Assembly: GCA_958299035.1 (NCBI GenBank)
Contig: CATQJL010000001.1
Coordinates: 27,445,521 to 27,509,520, forward strand
DNA length: 64,000 bases
Source: Cylicocyclus nassatus
Lineage: Eukaryota; Nematoda; Chromadorea; Rhabditida; Strongylidae
Direction of reading: 5' to 3'
Position numbers and translations under genes: made by a program
In this document: positions 1 through 11,374 of the stretch, in pieces
How the letters are laid out: every line of letters starts with the position of its first letter
Numbering within the stretch: the stretch's first letter is position 1
Notes under the pieces: model-generated
The model's database searches: none
Told to the model about the DNA's origin: nothing
The model's input: only the letters and a program-made list of their open reading frames with translations

Positions 1-124
1 GACCAAATCCATCGGCCAGCTTCAGGGCGTAAAACGAGAAAAAATGAAATTACCCGAACATCTCGGAAAACTTGCTCATAAGGGTTATCCGACCTGCTGA
101 TTACGAAAATCACATCTGCTTAGC

Positions 125-1190
125 AAGAGAGCTTCATATTTTAGAGTTAAGGTGAGAAAAATTTAAAACAACATGATTCTTTCAGAATTCACCAGTCCTT
201 CTATCTCCTTTGGAAAAAATGTGCGGCTAATTCTTAGCGCCCCATAATCTACAGAAGAAGTACTATCGAAAACTTCTTTCTGAATGTACTGGGGGCAATA
301 CGCGCTGAATAACACCTTTGCGAAGAGACGTCCGCAGAAAGTTTCACGAACACTGAAGTCGAGATATCAAGGACATTTTGCATACCGAAAGATTCATCTT
401 GATGAGCTGAGCACAATGCTTTTTTCGGATTCAGAAAATTTCCACTCCAAAGAAAATTACGGGAGTAGAATCTGGAAACGAGTGATTTTTCCAGAATTTA
501 CCAACGCTTCTTTCTCTTTTGGAAAGAAGTCTGCGGCAGCTTTCTAGCGTACTATAATGCACAAGAAGAGCACTATAGAATGGTACTTACTGGAATCTTT
601 TATATTGGATAGGCGCTGCGTTACATACTTGCAAAGGGACCTCCTCAGAAAAATTTGAGAAAACTGGAAACGAGATATAGATGACATTAAGTATGTCGAA
701 AGATTCGCCTTGACAGCTGAACACAATGCTGCTTTGATTTAGAATATATTCATCCCGAAGGAAGTTATGGCGCTGCTCTTAGACTATACCCACCCTATTG
801 CTGCAGTGCTCGATATTCCGGAATCGCGAAATTCCCGTTCTGTGGGTGGTATTGTACATTGCACAGCACGCACGGCATTCCACGATATGTGCTTCTCATG
901 CGATTTCCAACCATTCCCCTTTGTCTTCCTGCATTTTGGCCCGTCATACTTCGCCGAGAAAAGCCCAGTTTTACACATATCCATGCAGAATGAGCTCTTA
1001 AACTATACCCACCCTATTGCTGCAGTGCTCAACAGAATGTGTAGGTAGCCTCTGGAATCAGCACACCGAATGATCCATTTACACTATTCCCATTCCTATT
1101 TACAAATTCCAAGAAAAAAAACCTTTATCTTACAACTAGGCACATCTGTATACTGCAAGATGCGCCTTGCCGAGCTGAGTTGAATGGTAC
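125..1190. repeat. Degenerate ~300-bp tandem duplication plus a 29-bp direct repeat
   Basis: A block at about 188-430 is repeated imperfectly at about 495-738. Shared landmarks are a 'ctttggaaa' run, a CACTATAGAA-like stretch and a 'GAAAGATTC..CTTGA..AGCTGA..ACAATGCT' stretch. A third fragment sits near 1140-1190. Separately, the 28-base phrase beginning CTATACCCACCCTATTGCTG occurs at about 784-812 and 1003-1031, bracketing some 190 bp. All frames are broken by stops or have no coding character, so I read this as old repeat DNA without a gene. Confidence 0.5.
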
Positions 1191-1251
1191 TCTTATATAT
1201 AGAATTCATAAATTTTGAATGAAGATAAGGTCTTTTTTATGAAAAAGTTAG

Positions 1252-1390
1252 GCGTTGCGCGACAAAGTTAGGCGGCAAGTGCCGCTTTTCCGCCTAACTT
1301 TGTCGCTCGCCACCTAACTGCTGCGGCGCCGCGTGAGTTGAGTGCCGCCGCCAATTTTTTTTACAAATTACGGGTGGTATTGTAGGAATG
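1252..1390. mobile_element. Composite MITE remnant (half of the GGGTGGTATTG family)
   Basis: Positions 1258-1312 form a hairpin: GACAAAGTTAGGCGG pairs with CCGCCTAACTTTGTC. This is followed by the right half of the small element seen intact at 13836-13926: GGCGCCGCG, GCCGCCGCC, a T-run and ATTACGGGTGGTATTG. The left half of that family is missing and replaced by the hairpin, so the block is a chimera of two small inverted-repeat elements. No coding potential. Confidence 0.5.
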
Positions 1391-1394
1391 GGTA

Positions 1395-1605
1395 CGGTCG
1401 AGTAGATTTTCCGCGTAATATAGTGTGCTTGCACTGAAGATGAAATGCGGTAAAATTTGGGTGAAGACGTAGCCACGCCGATAATGAACATTTTGCGGCA
1501 CAAATAGCCGACGTCACAGGCGTAGCTATTTCCTTACGCGCAAATTTTACCGCATTTCATCTTCAGTGCAAGCACACTTTATTGAGCGGAAAATCTGCTC
1601 GACTG
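1395..1605. mobile_element. 211-bp TA-flanked inverted-repeat MITE
   Basis: The left arm (about 1395-1459) and right arm (about 1541-1605) are near-perfect inverted repeats. Both contain GTGTGCTTGCACTGAAGATG and continue through ATGCGGTAAAATTTG. The termini are CGGTCGAGTAGA and, reversed, CAGTCGAGCAGA. A TA dinucleotide flanks each side (1393-1394, 1606-1607), the target duplication expected of Tc1/mariner-type transposition. About 80 bp of unpaired spacer separates the arms. It is non-autonomous. Confidence 0.75.
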
Positions 1606-1685
1606 TAGACGCGAAATCAGATGTCTGAAGCTTCAGATATAAAGTTTTCATTCAAAACTACGATCCCCTCCTTGTCGGGGATGTT

Positions 1686-1710
1686 AACGCATGCGGCCCT
1701 TACTTTCCTG
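1686..1710. repeat. Solo end of the GGGCCGCATGC MITE family
   Basis: The stretch GGGGATGTTAACGCATGCGG followed by CCCTTA matches the right end of the element inserted in the RTE retrotransposon near 38600-38630 (GGGGAGGTTAGTGCATGCGG, then CCCT). No partner end is visible nearby, so this is probably a truncated copy. Confidence 0.4.
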
Positions 1711-1763
1711 GACAACCTTGCATGGAAGTGAAAACAGCCCTAAAACAATCAGAGGCGATTAAG

Positions 1764-1814
1764 GATAAGAGGCTTATGCATTGTAAGGCTAGTACAATGC
1801 ATAAGCCTCTGATC
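1764..1814. repeat. 17-bp perfect hairpin
   Basis: GAGGCTTATGCATTGTA (1769-1785) is followed by a 7-nt spacer and its exact reverse complement (1793-1809); imperfect pairing extends a few bases outward. The right arm's phrase ACAATGCATAAGCCT also begins the duplicated segment at about 11887. The hairpin may therefore mark the edge of the duplicated unit rather than an independent RNA structure. Confidence 0.5.
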
Positions 1815-3985
1815 CTTGATCGAACATCTGTTCCGTGGTTATTCACAGAGAAGCCAAGAGAAGTGGATCATGATTTTTGCACATTCAAAACTCACTAGAC
1901 AGTAGCGGGTAGGGGAACGAAGGCCGCCAGTTTGAGCGCCTCTCGCGGCCAACTGGCCCTTTTGTTTTTGCATCTCGTTCCAGGACCAGGTAGCACGCGG
2001 AGGCGGCCCAAGCAGGCGGCCTTCGTTTCCCCACCCGACACTAGTACAAAGTTCTCTCAGCTGTTTAATTTCGCTGTGTAGTGTAGAGTACACATGCAAT
2101 CGTACGCACCTTTCACAACCTTCCGCGTTCACCGAGTTTTAGCGCGCCGCAGTTTTGTTACATTTTAAGCGCTACAAAAAGTAGGGGCAGTTTAGACAGG
2201 GACATACTTTGAGTTTACTATTCTCTCGCGGATTGTAAGATAGGCACGGATAACTAAAAATAATCCTATACTAGTATTAATTCTTCCTAAATTTCTGATT
2301 GACTTCTAGTCTCGTATTCCTTATTGTTAGATACGACGCTTCTACTGAAAGCAAAGTTGTATAAAAAGCAAGATGTAACTTCGGGACAAATAGCATTTTT
2401 TTTAAATAATTAATTGTTAAATATTTTGAAAGCTTCAATTTGCTTGAATATATAGGCTTATCGCCAGTAGGTAAAGATAAGTTTGAGAGACTATTCAACG
2501 CTATCCTAAAAAACTTGATCAAAAGTCTTTTTGTAATTGAAAAAAAACGATAATTTTTCAAATATTAGACCCAAAATGTCTTTGTGGCTTTACTATGATT
2601 ATCTAAACAAAATCAGCTGTTGAATGAATTTGGAGAAACGAGATCAGAAACGATCCCTGGGATTTCCTGATTTTCGTAGAATATCCCAAAATATCGTTAG
2701 CTGCCTCCAAAAAAAATCTGCAATCATTTCTTACATGGCGTAGTCAACAGCTATTGTGGTAAGCTTTGATCTCGCATAAAAGAGCAAATACCAAAAATTT
2801 GAAGGTACTTCTTGCATAGAAATTCCACGGCACTCATTTTCGTCAAATACATGAGATTACATTTTTTTATTTGGCTCAAACTGTGTTTTTCTAAAAAAGT
2901 GGAGTATTTTTGGGAGCTTTTGCTGCAAAATAATGAATTTTTTGTTTTTGCATTTTCATACAAGACTAGGCCCCGCCACAATAACATATGGGCCAGTGCT
3001 GTACAGGTGAGAATGGATAACTAACAGCACTATAGTAATTCTCATAACCCAACTGAAACTCAAGACTACGAAATTTAACAGGGTCATCTTTAGTCGAAGC
3101 CACACTTGACAGGATTTTCTAACAGCAGCTTTCAATTTTCTTCCTATCGATTCGTGGAAATTAAAACTTACTCGATTCCAAATTTCCATCAGTTGTTGAA
3201 AAGTTGAACAGACCAATACACAGTTAAGAGCCCTGTATAATACAAATTCATAAAAAGGCCTGAAAAAAATTAAAGAGGGGTAATGCCGCCCGGAAGAGCA
3301 ACATCGTAGAGCCGGAGATCGAGTTCGCTGAATAGAGAGTGATTATCGTTGCATGGAATAAACCTAATAAATCTCAGAAGTAAAATTCTAACAATGTCTT
3401 TATCAAAAATTGTGAGCTTCTCAAAGTTAAAATTTTTTTTTACAAATGTTGTGAAAGCTCTATCGAACAACAAACCACATAAAACAGTTGTATTTATGAA
3501 GATGGTAAGTACCACATCTCTACCTCGTTTGATACATATTTGCTTTCACCAACTGCTTCCATCCTTTAGAGTTGCATAGGAGAATGGAGGATGTAAGGCA
3601 TGAATAGAATTTGGGAGCTAATGTCAAGCGGTACATAGTTGCTTGTAAACGCAGTAATAATTTTTTGTTTCATTTAAGTCATTCAACTTGACATAAAGGC
3701 AGTCTGCTGTGCGAGTAAAATGTAAAATGTAAATAAAATGCATAGTTATCTGCTGTAACAGAGTTATTCATGTACATTATGGTTATAGCGGTGACTCTTC
3801 AAACTTTTTTAATTGATCTTAATTGATATTTAGAGCTGCTCCTTTCTTAGTGGCTTTATCTCCAAAATGGACCTTAAAATAGGCTTACAGCCTTTCGACC
3901 CTGGATTCAAAACCTTGTAGCAAACGCTATTTCTTCTGTGGAAAGTAAAATCAACAGATAAGAATAGGAAAAGTATTTATACGAA
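1795..3985 (+). pseudogene. Duplicated segment, copy 1 (decayed gene-like 3' end)
   Basis: This segment is homologous along its length to 11887-14498. Shared landmarks include CTCAGCTGTTTAATTTCGCT, CGTAGAGCCGGAGATCGA and CTGCTTCCATCCTTTAG. A GTAAGT donor at 3505, a TTTAG acceptor ending at 3569 (65-nt intron) and AATAAA at 3732-3737 are all conserved in the other copy, which suggests a transcribed plus-strand gene end. In this copy the reading frames upstream of the donor are disrupted relative to copy 2, so I call it a pseudogene. Copy 1 also holds a small MITE at about 1904-2042. The encoded family is not recognised. Confidence 0.45.
1904..2042. mobile_element. ~140-bp inverted-repeat MITE inside duplicated copy 1
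   Basis: The ends GGGGAACGAAGGCCGCC (left) and GGCGGCCTTCGTTTCCCC (right) are inverted repeats. The corresponding place in the homologous copy at about 12030-12100 lacks this GC-rich block. TA dinucleotides lie at both edges, but the exact boundaries are uncertain by a few bases. Confidence 0.55.
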
Positions 3986-4746
3986 ATACAATACGTTTAA
4001 GCCACCAAATGGCCGGCAGGTTGAAGTCAAAGAATGGTCTAATGTTATCCATTACCAGTTTTTCGAACGAAAGTTGCGAATGTTGATGTAGAAATGTTCG
4101 GAAGCCACGATGCAAAGGTAGTTATTACATAGAAGACTCGAATCCCAACTTTTTTTTCCAGAAAGAATTCAAAGGAAGTTCAAGGGTGGTGGTAAATAGT
4201 AAACAGTGAAATGGTAAGTAAACGCTCTGGCAGTGATAACTTCCTGTTTCTATATAAATGGATTCACAGAAAAACTAGTGCTAGCATCAGCAGAGTTCAT
4301 TGAAAGATATCAAACTTTGTGTTGCTTTTCAGATCAGCATAAAATTTCCTTTCGTACTTACGAAGTCACTTTGAACTCTCTTGCAAAACTAAATAGGCAA
4401 AATCTTGATTGATCAGTAATAATCGATCTATAGGTTTTGATAACTCGCTTGTGTGAAAATGCTCGGAACTATTCCAGAAATTTCAAGCATTTGTTATGAC
4501 CAGTTCAAGCACAAGATGCGACCAAATGTATAAAATCTCCATTGAACTTGTCACCTTAATGACGCTGTCTGCAGTGTTCAGTTTGTAAATGAACAGCTCA
4601 TTATTGAATAATAGGCAAAGACTCATAAAGAATATTGTGGTTCCGGCTAAGTTTCCAAAGGTCAAGAATGAAGCGGGCTATAGCAATCGCAACCGTGCAT
4701 CAATCGCATAGTGGCTTCAGTTGTTATATAATGGCAATGATGTCAG
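3986..4746. other. Intergenic stretch, no firm gene
   Basis: A splice-like signal exists at 4150-4200 (a T-run ending in CCAG, then GGTAAAT), but no convincing exon follows. On the minus strand, 4483-4665 is an open, hydrophobic frame (…TTIFFMSLCLLFNNELF…) that could be a membrane segment or chance. I would not annotate a gene here. Confidence 0.3.
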
Positions 4747-5259
4747 ATGACCACCAGAATTCCAGCTTTCAGAGAATTTTCTACGGAACAAATTCCTTCT
4801 GAGATGTTTCGCGAAGTCTCTCTTAAACAGTTCAATCCTTTTATTGAAGTGCTGATGAATGCTTGAAAGAAGACGGAATATTTAGCAAATTTTTTGCTGT
4901 CATTTGTTTCTGTCGACAAAACAGCGAGAAACACACGCTTTTATCCGCTAATCAGGAGTAACAATAACAAAAACCCATCGCTGAATAAATTACTGCAAGG
5001 CGGTCCCGTCACATACACGTCGCTCCATATCACATATATTTTTTGTGTAGTATTACTTCAATTTTTTGAGCTCCAAAAATTGTTTTGCTGTCTTGAGGAA
5101 GACTCTCTAGGAATCTGTGATAAAAATGAGGTTACCACCACAACCCATTTTTTATCGTTTCTTGTGGGGCTGAGCATTCTGGAGAGTTCGCAGATTTATA
5201 CGAGCGTAGTGCATCAGGCTCCTATTTTTAGCAAGTTTTTAATGATCAAAATAAATTGA
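4747..5259 (+). pseudogene. 171-codon frame with one stop; unrecognised
   Basis: Starting at an ATG (4747), one plus-strand frame runs to a stop at 5257-5259 with a single interruption (TGA at 4864-4866). The first part is polar (…REFSTEQIPSEMFREVSLKQ…). After the stop the same frame continues for about 131 codons with a hydrophobic patch (…HITYIFCVVLLQFF…). A 171-codon stretch with one stop is longer than expected by chance here, yet the antisense strand is also open over 4743-4934, so strand assignment is weak. It could be a decayed exon or transposon-derived coding DNA. No family recognised. Confidence 0.25.
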
Positions 5260-7028
5260 ATAGATGTAGAAAAACTTGCACTTGAAGCAATACTGTATTA
5301 AATTGTTATTATTTATTGATTGACGAAGCCATAGATCAATTATTCGCTCAAAACAGAAAAGTACACCTCCATTCACTTTCATTCTTTTTGATAGTATGAC
5401 TAAACTGCGGTTCATAATTACACGAACACCTTATATTTTGGAAGTTTTTGAACTTTTTGGAAGAAACTCAAAAAGCCGTTGGTACCACGCGATAGAGCCC
5501 AACCGAAAACGCTATATGATCCATAAGAATGGAAATCAATGTCAATCTTAGGAGTGTTTTTGAGCCTAATACGAATTTTTAGCGGTTCGTAATTATACGA
5601 ACACCTCAAAAGAAGGCCTTTTCTTCATTCGCGAGTGCAATCTTTCGAGTCCAAATTTTTTGTAGAGTTTCAGTAACAAAGTCTGAAACATCCGCTACAC
5701 ACTGAACCCAGTACAGTTCAAAGAGAGGATCACTACTTTTTTCAGATGGCTCTAAATGCTTTTGGAGTGATTGCGCTCCAAAAACATCCATTCTTCTGTA
5801 GTTCACCACTCTAATTAGCTTCTACTAAGGTTATGAGATATAATAAGCTCCTTCGATAGGTATTTTGTTTAACGCTTGGAAAATCTTGCGTTTCGGTGCC
5901 GTTTTTCAACCAAGTCTCAAACTTGCCCTAGAGTTAGCACAATTTCCAGCCTCTAAACTCAGTTTCTGAAGCCCTACAATGAAGTAAGCTTATAGTATGT
6001 AGAAGTTCACAAGACAATGTATTTGGCTAGAAAAAATCAGCAGCACTGAGCGTTTGTTTCGGCCACGCAGACGTCATTTCACCAAAATAACTGTTTTTAC
6101 TATTGCAGTCACACCTTCATTTTGTTTGTAGCTCCATAACCTCAGGATCAGTTCCACAAAAAACCCAAAAACTTTGACATGGATACATCATCATGCAAAA
6201 AATGCAGCTGCTTCATATCAAGTGTTTGTGCGGGAGAAAAGCTGAGTTTTGAGGCTCTGAATCGTGCTAACTTTAGGGTGAGGTTGAAACTTGGTTGAAG
6301 AGCGGCACGAAAACGCATAGATTTTTCAAGCGTCAAACACGATACCTATCGAAGAAGCTTATTTTATCTCATAGCCTTGGTGGAAGCTAATTGGAGTGCG
6401 TGAACTACAGAAGAACGGATGTTTTTGGGGCGCAATCATTCCAAAAGCATTCAGAGCAACCCGAAAAAAGTAAAGATAATCTTTTTGAACTGCACTGGGT
6501 ATAATGTGTAGCAGATATGTCAGACCTTGTTACCGAACTCTACAAAAAAATTTGGACTCGAAAGATTGCAATCTTGAATGAAAAATGGACCTTTGTTTGA
6601 GGTGTTCGTATAGTTATGAACCGCTCAAAATTTGCATTATTTATTTATTTATTTATTTATTGATACATTACTTAATCGTAATGTGCCATTATACCAAGAA
6701 CATCATTACATTATTACAAAGCAGGAAATTGCATACTTAATACTAAAAAAGAATAGAATGCATTTAACTTCAAATTTGTTGCTATAATATCTGATACAGA
6801 TGGAGTAGGACGAAAAGTACGCATTGTTCTGTTGATGACCGTTATCTGTTTTTGAGAAGATATCACACGCATTATCGAAGCTTTGATCAGGTGTATACTA
6901 TCGCCAAGTTATGCATATTGCTCAAAATAACGAAGTGGAATGAAGAAAGAATATGATGTGATAGGCCACTTCCGAGCGGTGTGTGATACAGCATCCAACT
7001 GTCCATCGTCGATCCATCCATCCATTTT

Positions 7029-7089
7029 ATACATACATACATACATACATACATACATACATACATACATACATACATACATACATACA
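7029..7089. repeat. (TACA)n microsatellite
   Basis: About fifteen uninterrupted TACA units lie in the 3' untranslated part of the LINE. The open frames over this stretch on both strands are artefacts of the repeat (poly YVCM and IHTY). Confidence 0.95.
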
Positions 7090-7640
7090 CATGTTGAATC
7101 AACTCCTCATTTCCTCCGTGTTTGAGCTAGTGGCATGGAGATAGATACGCAAAATCAAAGCTTCAAAAATGTGAAAAGCAGCGGTTTAGGTTAACTGAAT
7201 ATAAGTGAGTCATGAGCGGGAAGTAATTATGAGCCAATACTGGGGTCTAGGGCAGGAGTTTCACAGGTACAGAAGTAAAGGATAAATGCCTAAAAAGCAC
7301 GAATTCACAGAGTCATAGTGGTCAGAGAAAACATGATAGATAGAGAAAGAAGACAAAAAGAAAGCTTAGGACATTTTTTTAATGATTAAAGGTGAGCAAA
7401 AATTGGAAAAAGTGATAGATGCAAATTGTGAATCGAGCTTTTTTCAATACGATAACTTCAAATGGGCACATTCACTTGATAATATAGTACTTCAGCTAAG
7501 GACCAATCCAACCAGCCATAATTTACTGAAAATAATGAAAAGCATAGACTTCGAAAAATATAAAGGACTGAAACTTCCTTTGTAGAGACTTGCGAGAGTA
7601 AATCTTTATGTGGTGAAGCGTTTTTATGTAACTGATCATT

Positions 7641-9200
7641 CTAAGAATTCTCAATCCATATCTGCAATATGCTGTAAGTCAAGTTTTCTACATCTTTTTT
7701 TGAAAATATAACTATTTTTAGAAGTAAGGGTTTCATGGGGACATCGCTGAAGCCACCTTGCAGTCCTGTAAAAAAGTTATTGAACATCAGTTGATATTTT
7801 CTTCGTTGAACCTTAGGGTAATGTAAGTTGAAAGCACCTGATCTTTCGCTAGTAGGGACAAATATCCAGTATTCACTTGCTTTCAATTTGTTCTCTTTTT
7901 TCAAAATTTGAAAGCAAAATGTAAGATCAAACAAAGCTCGTCGAAAAGTGAGTGGTTTCAGATGAAATTTTTCGAGGCGTGATTTGTAATTAGGAAGGGT
8001 CATTCCCGGTGAGGTACGATTGAACAAAAGTCTTGTAAAAAGCTGTTGTACCTTTTCAAGTTTCTTGATGTCTTTCTTGCGAAAAGGAGACCACACTTGG
8101 GAGCAGTACTCCATATGTGGGAGTACAAAAGTCTTATAAAGTAGAGTAAGAATGTGTGGAGAAGTACATCGGGTGTTGCGAAATAGTAGAAACAGTGAAG
8201 AGTACGCCTTCTTGACCACAGAGTCAATATGACTACTGAAGTTCAGATCAGAATCAATCAAAACACCCAAGTCTTTCGCCACTTCGCACGCATTGAGTAC
8301 AGTGGGGTACTAAGATAAGATAGTAAGTGGGGGTGGGGGACGCTTTTTTTCCAAGATGAAGCACAGAACATTTATTCAAATTGAACGAAAGATCCCACGT
8401 TACAGCCCAAGTGTTCAGGTTATCCAGTGTTTTCTGTAAAGCATTTTGTACATCCAAGGCATTCTCGGCATTGTACTTCCCAAAGATTTTTATATCATCA
8501 GCATACATCTGGACGCTGATGTGTGGGGAAGTTTTTAGAACGGAGGGTAGGTCAAGCGTATAGAAAAGGAAGAGCAAGGGGGATAAAACTCCACCTTGCG
8601 GTACACCACTAGTGCAGCGGTGTTTCTCAGAAAACTGATGACCAACTTTGACAGTCATTCGGCGATTACATAAGTAGGAAGTCAACCAGGAAAGGAGAGT
8701 TCCGTCAATTCCAAGATTGCTCAATTTAGCGAGTAGCTTATTGTGGCAAACTTTATCAAATGCTTTGGAGAGGTCGACGTAGAAAATATCAACTGATTCC
8801 CCTCTGTTTATCGCAAGACTCCAATCGAACACACTGTCAACAAGATTTGGGTGGTGGAAGCCCTATCAATAAAGCCATGTTGTTCATTTGGAATTATGCC
8901 TAGACGAGTAACCCAGTTTGATAACTTCTCTCTTATGATTTTTTCCATGACCTTTATAGGAGTAGGCAATAAACTAATTGGACGAAATTCATTGATAAGG
9001 GTTGCACCATCAGATTTTGGTATGGCTATGACTAGTGCTTCTTTCCATGAGATAGGAACTTCACCCAACAGCATTGAAATGTTGAAAATGTGTGCGAGTG
9101 GAGTTGAAAGTGATGACGCACATTTAAGATAAACAATCTGAGGTATTCCATCAAAAGTTTCAGTGACGGAAGGCTTCAGTTTTTTAAGGAAATGGTACAC
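7641..9200 (-). pseudogene. Non-LTR retrotransposon reverse transcriptase (CR1/L2-like), frameshifted
   Basis: Three overlapping minus-strand frames make one reverse transcriptase. The N-terminal part (9200-8808) has the FRPISLLP motif and NEQHGF. The middle (8832-8254) has DLSKAFDKV, the TSGVPQGGVLSPLLF palm motif and an intact YADD catalytic motif (YADDIKIFG). The C-terminal thumb-like part (8282-7641) has KDLGVLIDSDLNFSSHI and an EYCSQVWSP motif. At least two frameshifts (near 8830 and 8270) break the frame and no endonuclease domain remains, so the copy is 5'-truncated and dead. Motif spacing and the thumb sequence fit the CR1/L2 group, not RTE. It would act in target-primed reverse transcription. 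Base composition is like its surroundings. Confidence 0.9.
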
Positions 9201-9402
9201 ACTAGAAGAGTCAAAGAAAACATTACTACAACATTGGTGGCAAAAACACTCCTAGGATCGACATCGATTTTCATTTTTATGGATCATATACCGTTTTCGG
9301 CTGTGCTCTATCGCGTGGTATCAACGGCTTTTTGAGTTTCTTCCAAAAAGTCCGAAAAATTTCAAAATTCAAGGTGTTCGTATAATTATGAACCGCACTT
9401 TA

Positions 9403-10012
9403 TTATCAAAAAATTGCATGGTTTAAAATTGTATGGTTCTCACACATAGGGATTCACAATGCTATTATACCATAATGTATCACAAATCTAATTCGCCCTT
9501 ACTAAAAAGCTTCTATTTAGAAAAGCTTTTTGCTACCTTAAACTCCTTTTGTAAGTACCCACAATCCGTACAAAACGTACAATGGATAATGCATTGATTT
9601 AGAAGTACTATAGCCTCAATGGTGATATCGCTGACTGAATAATTGGAAATACAACACCTCTCAAAAAACTACTTCTCTTTTCGCTCATCCTTTTCACTCA
9701 TCTTGATTAAACTATAGGCTAGATTCGATGTTTCTTTTCTACGGATATCGTTCCTTTGACAACTACATAGCTACAAAACTAGTGTTCCCTTGAGAGCTTG
9801 CAGAGTTAGAGTTCTTCATAAAAATATTAGCGAAGTTACCAATGGCATCAAATGTCTGCAGTCCTCCAACTACGCAGCTAGTAAAGAAGATACTCATCTC
9901 ATTTTTGCCTTTATTATGATATTGAGTCGCAGTAAAGCCTCCAAAAACTGATCAACTTTGGACGTTGGGATCTCAACCTACTGCCGCCATCTCTTTATTA
10001 AAGGGATTATGT
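9403..10012. other. Intergenic, nothing recognised
   Basis: AT-rich sequence between two TA-flanked elements. No frame longer than about 60 codons with coding character, no clear splice pair and no inverted repeat was noticed. Confidence 0.4.
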
Positions 10013-10014
10013 TA

Positions 10015-11019
10015 GGTGGGTCCGAAAGTTCGTGCCGTTTTTTAGACCTATTCTAGAATCGTTCAGAATGATGGTAGGCAAATCGTTCAAAAAATATCCG
10101 ATGCAGAATTTCTTCCTCTTTCCAGCAGTTATGTTTACGTTGTGACTGCCTCGGCGAGCGCTGAGATAATTGTCGAGAACTAGATCCCTTCATTTTTATA
10201 ATGTCTAACTTTCGCTAATTTTCAGAATTTTCATTTTAGACTTTTGTAAGTGCCCTAATAACCACCTAATAATGCAAACGTTTTCCAAATTAATGCAAAT
10301 ATTCGCATTTTTTCAGCTTCCGTTTTAGAATTTCACCGAATTATTTTACTAGAGCATTGAATTTTGAATTAGTCGTTAACACATAACTGCACCACGCACT
10401 GCGAAATCTCAAAATATTGAAGTTCTAGAACTCGTTTATTACTGTCACTAGTATTACGAAGTAAGTGAGCGATAACGGCGTGAAGGATAAATTCTGGAAT
10501 TTTCGCTACAACCTTGCGCACCCCTAAAATTGGGAAAAACAGCCATTTTCTCTGCAAAAGTCGAATGTTTCTTGAAGAAAAAGCTAGCCATCAGAAGAGG
10601 AGAAAAAGATGTCGAGTACATAAACTGTTCAATGTCTGATGTTTTGCGAGGTTAGAATGAGCCAAATATAAAATTTATTCACTTCAGATAATATATTTTA
10701 GTGGTTCCAGGAAGCGTGTTAAAGAGATGCAAAAAATTGCATTAATTTGCAAAAAGGCTTGCTTTATCAGATGGTTATTAGATCAACTTTAGAAGTCTAG
10801 AATGAGAATTCCGAAAATTAGCGAAAGTTAGACATGGTAAAAAAAGGGTTTTAGTTTTCGGAAACTATCTCAGCGCTTGTTGAAACAGTCACAACGGAAA
10901 CATAGCCGTTAGAAAAGGAAAAAAGTTCTGCATCGGGTAGTGTTTGAACGACTTGTTTACCATCATTCTAAACGATTTCAGACTAGATTTAAAAAACGGT
11001 ACGAACTTTCGGACCCACC
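10015..11019. mobile_element. 1005-bp mariner-type foldback element
   Basis: TA-flanked (10013-10014, 11020-11021) with mariner-like ends GGTGGGTCCGAAAGTTCGTG. Beyond the TIR the two halves remain complementary: TCTAACTTTCGCTAATTTTC near 10203 pairs with GAAAATTAGCGAAAGTTAGA near 10815, and CAGCGCTGAG-like stretches also pair. The element is mostly two long inverted arms with no transposase frame. It is non-autonomous and would need a mariner transposase in trans. Confidence 0.85.
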
Positions 11020-11215
11020 TAATATTTTCCGCACATCTCATCAGACACTTTTAACATTTTTTATAATCTTACCCTTCTCCAAAATCATCGAGCTTTGGCG
11101 GATCTTGGTTTTCTTTTGACCTTTAACCCAGGTTTCCCCGCATCATGCGCCTTATGTGATGATGATATTTAGTACATGTCTGATATCATGTCAAAATATA
11201 CTTATAGTTGATTCG

Positions 11216-11370
11216 TTGACCGCACGGACTGGACATCACTGCGGAGCAGGCGTCGCAAGGTAAACCCTTGCCCCAGAAATCGCCATTCTGAAGCCGTGCT
11301 CTCGCGACAATTCAGCCGCGCCGCGCGTGGGCCGCAGCGTTTATGCAGTCCGTGCGGTCAACGAATCGAC
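11216..11370. mobile_element. ~155-bp inverted-repeat MITE
   Basis: GATTCGTTGACCGCACGGAC at the left pairs with GTCCGTGCGGTCAACGAATC at the right, giving a 20-bp perfect TIR. The internal ~110 bp is GC-rich. It directly abuts the next element at 11375. Confidence 0.7.
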
Positions 11371-11374
11371 GATA

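Larger units (their letters stand above)
6636..9236 (-). mobile_element. CR1/L2-like LINE, 5'-truncated, inserted in the foldback element
   Basis: On the minus strand the insertion runs from about 9236 (truncated 5' side) to a (AATA)n tail at 6636-6661, the usual 3' end of a non-LTR retrotransposon. The flanks CAAAATTTGC and GGCAAAAACACTCC rejoin to match the uninterrupted homologous site near 31130-31150. About 1 kb of 3' UTR separates the tail from the coding remnants and contains a (TACA)n microsatellite. Coding fragments are described separately. Confidence 0.8.
5403..9400. mobile_element. AAGTGCGG-type foldback element, copy 1 (split by a LINE)
   Basis: The element starts at 5403 and ends at 9400, flanked by TA (5401-5402 and 9401-9402). 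Termini read GTTCATAATTACACGAACAC and its reverse complement. The same terminal phrase recurs internally at about 5581 and, inverted, at about 6601, so each arm carries it twice. Apart from the LINE inserted at about 6636-9236, the structure matches the uninterrupted copy at 29935-31301. TA duplication places it with Tc1/mariner-like non-autonomous elements. No transposase frame is evident. Confidence 0.8.

Noticed and set aside
6887..7125. Open frames of repeating YVCM and IHTY on both strands
   Set aside because: Produced by the (TACA)n microsatellite, not coding.
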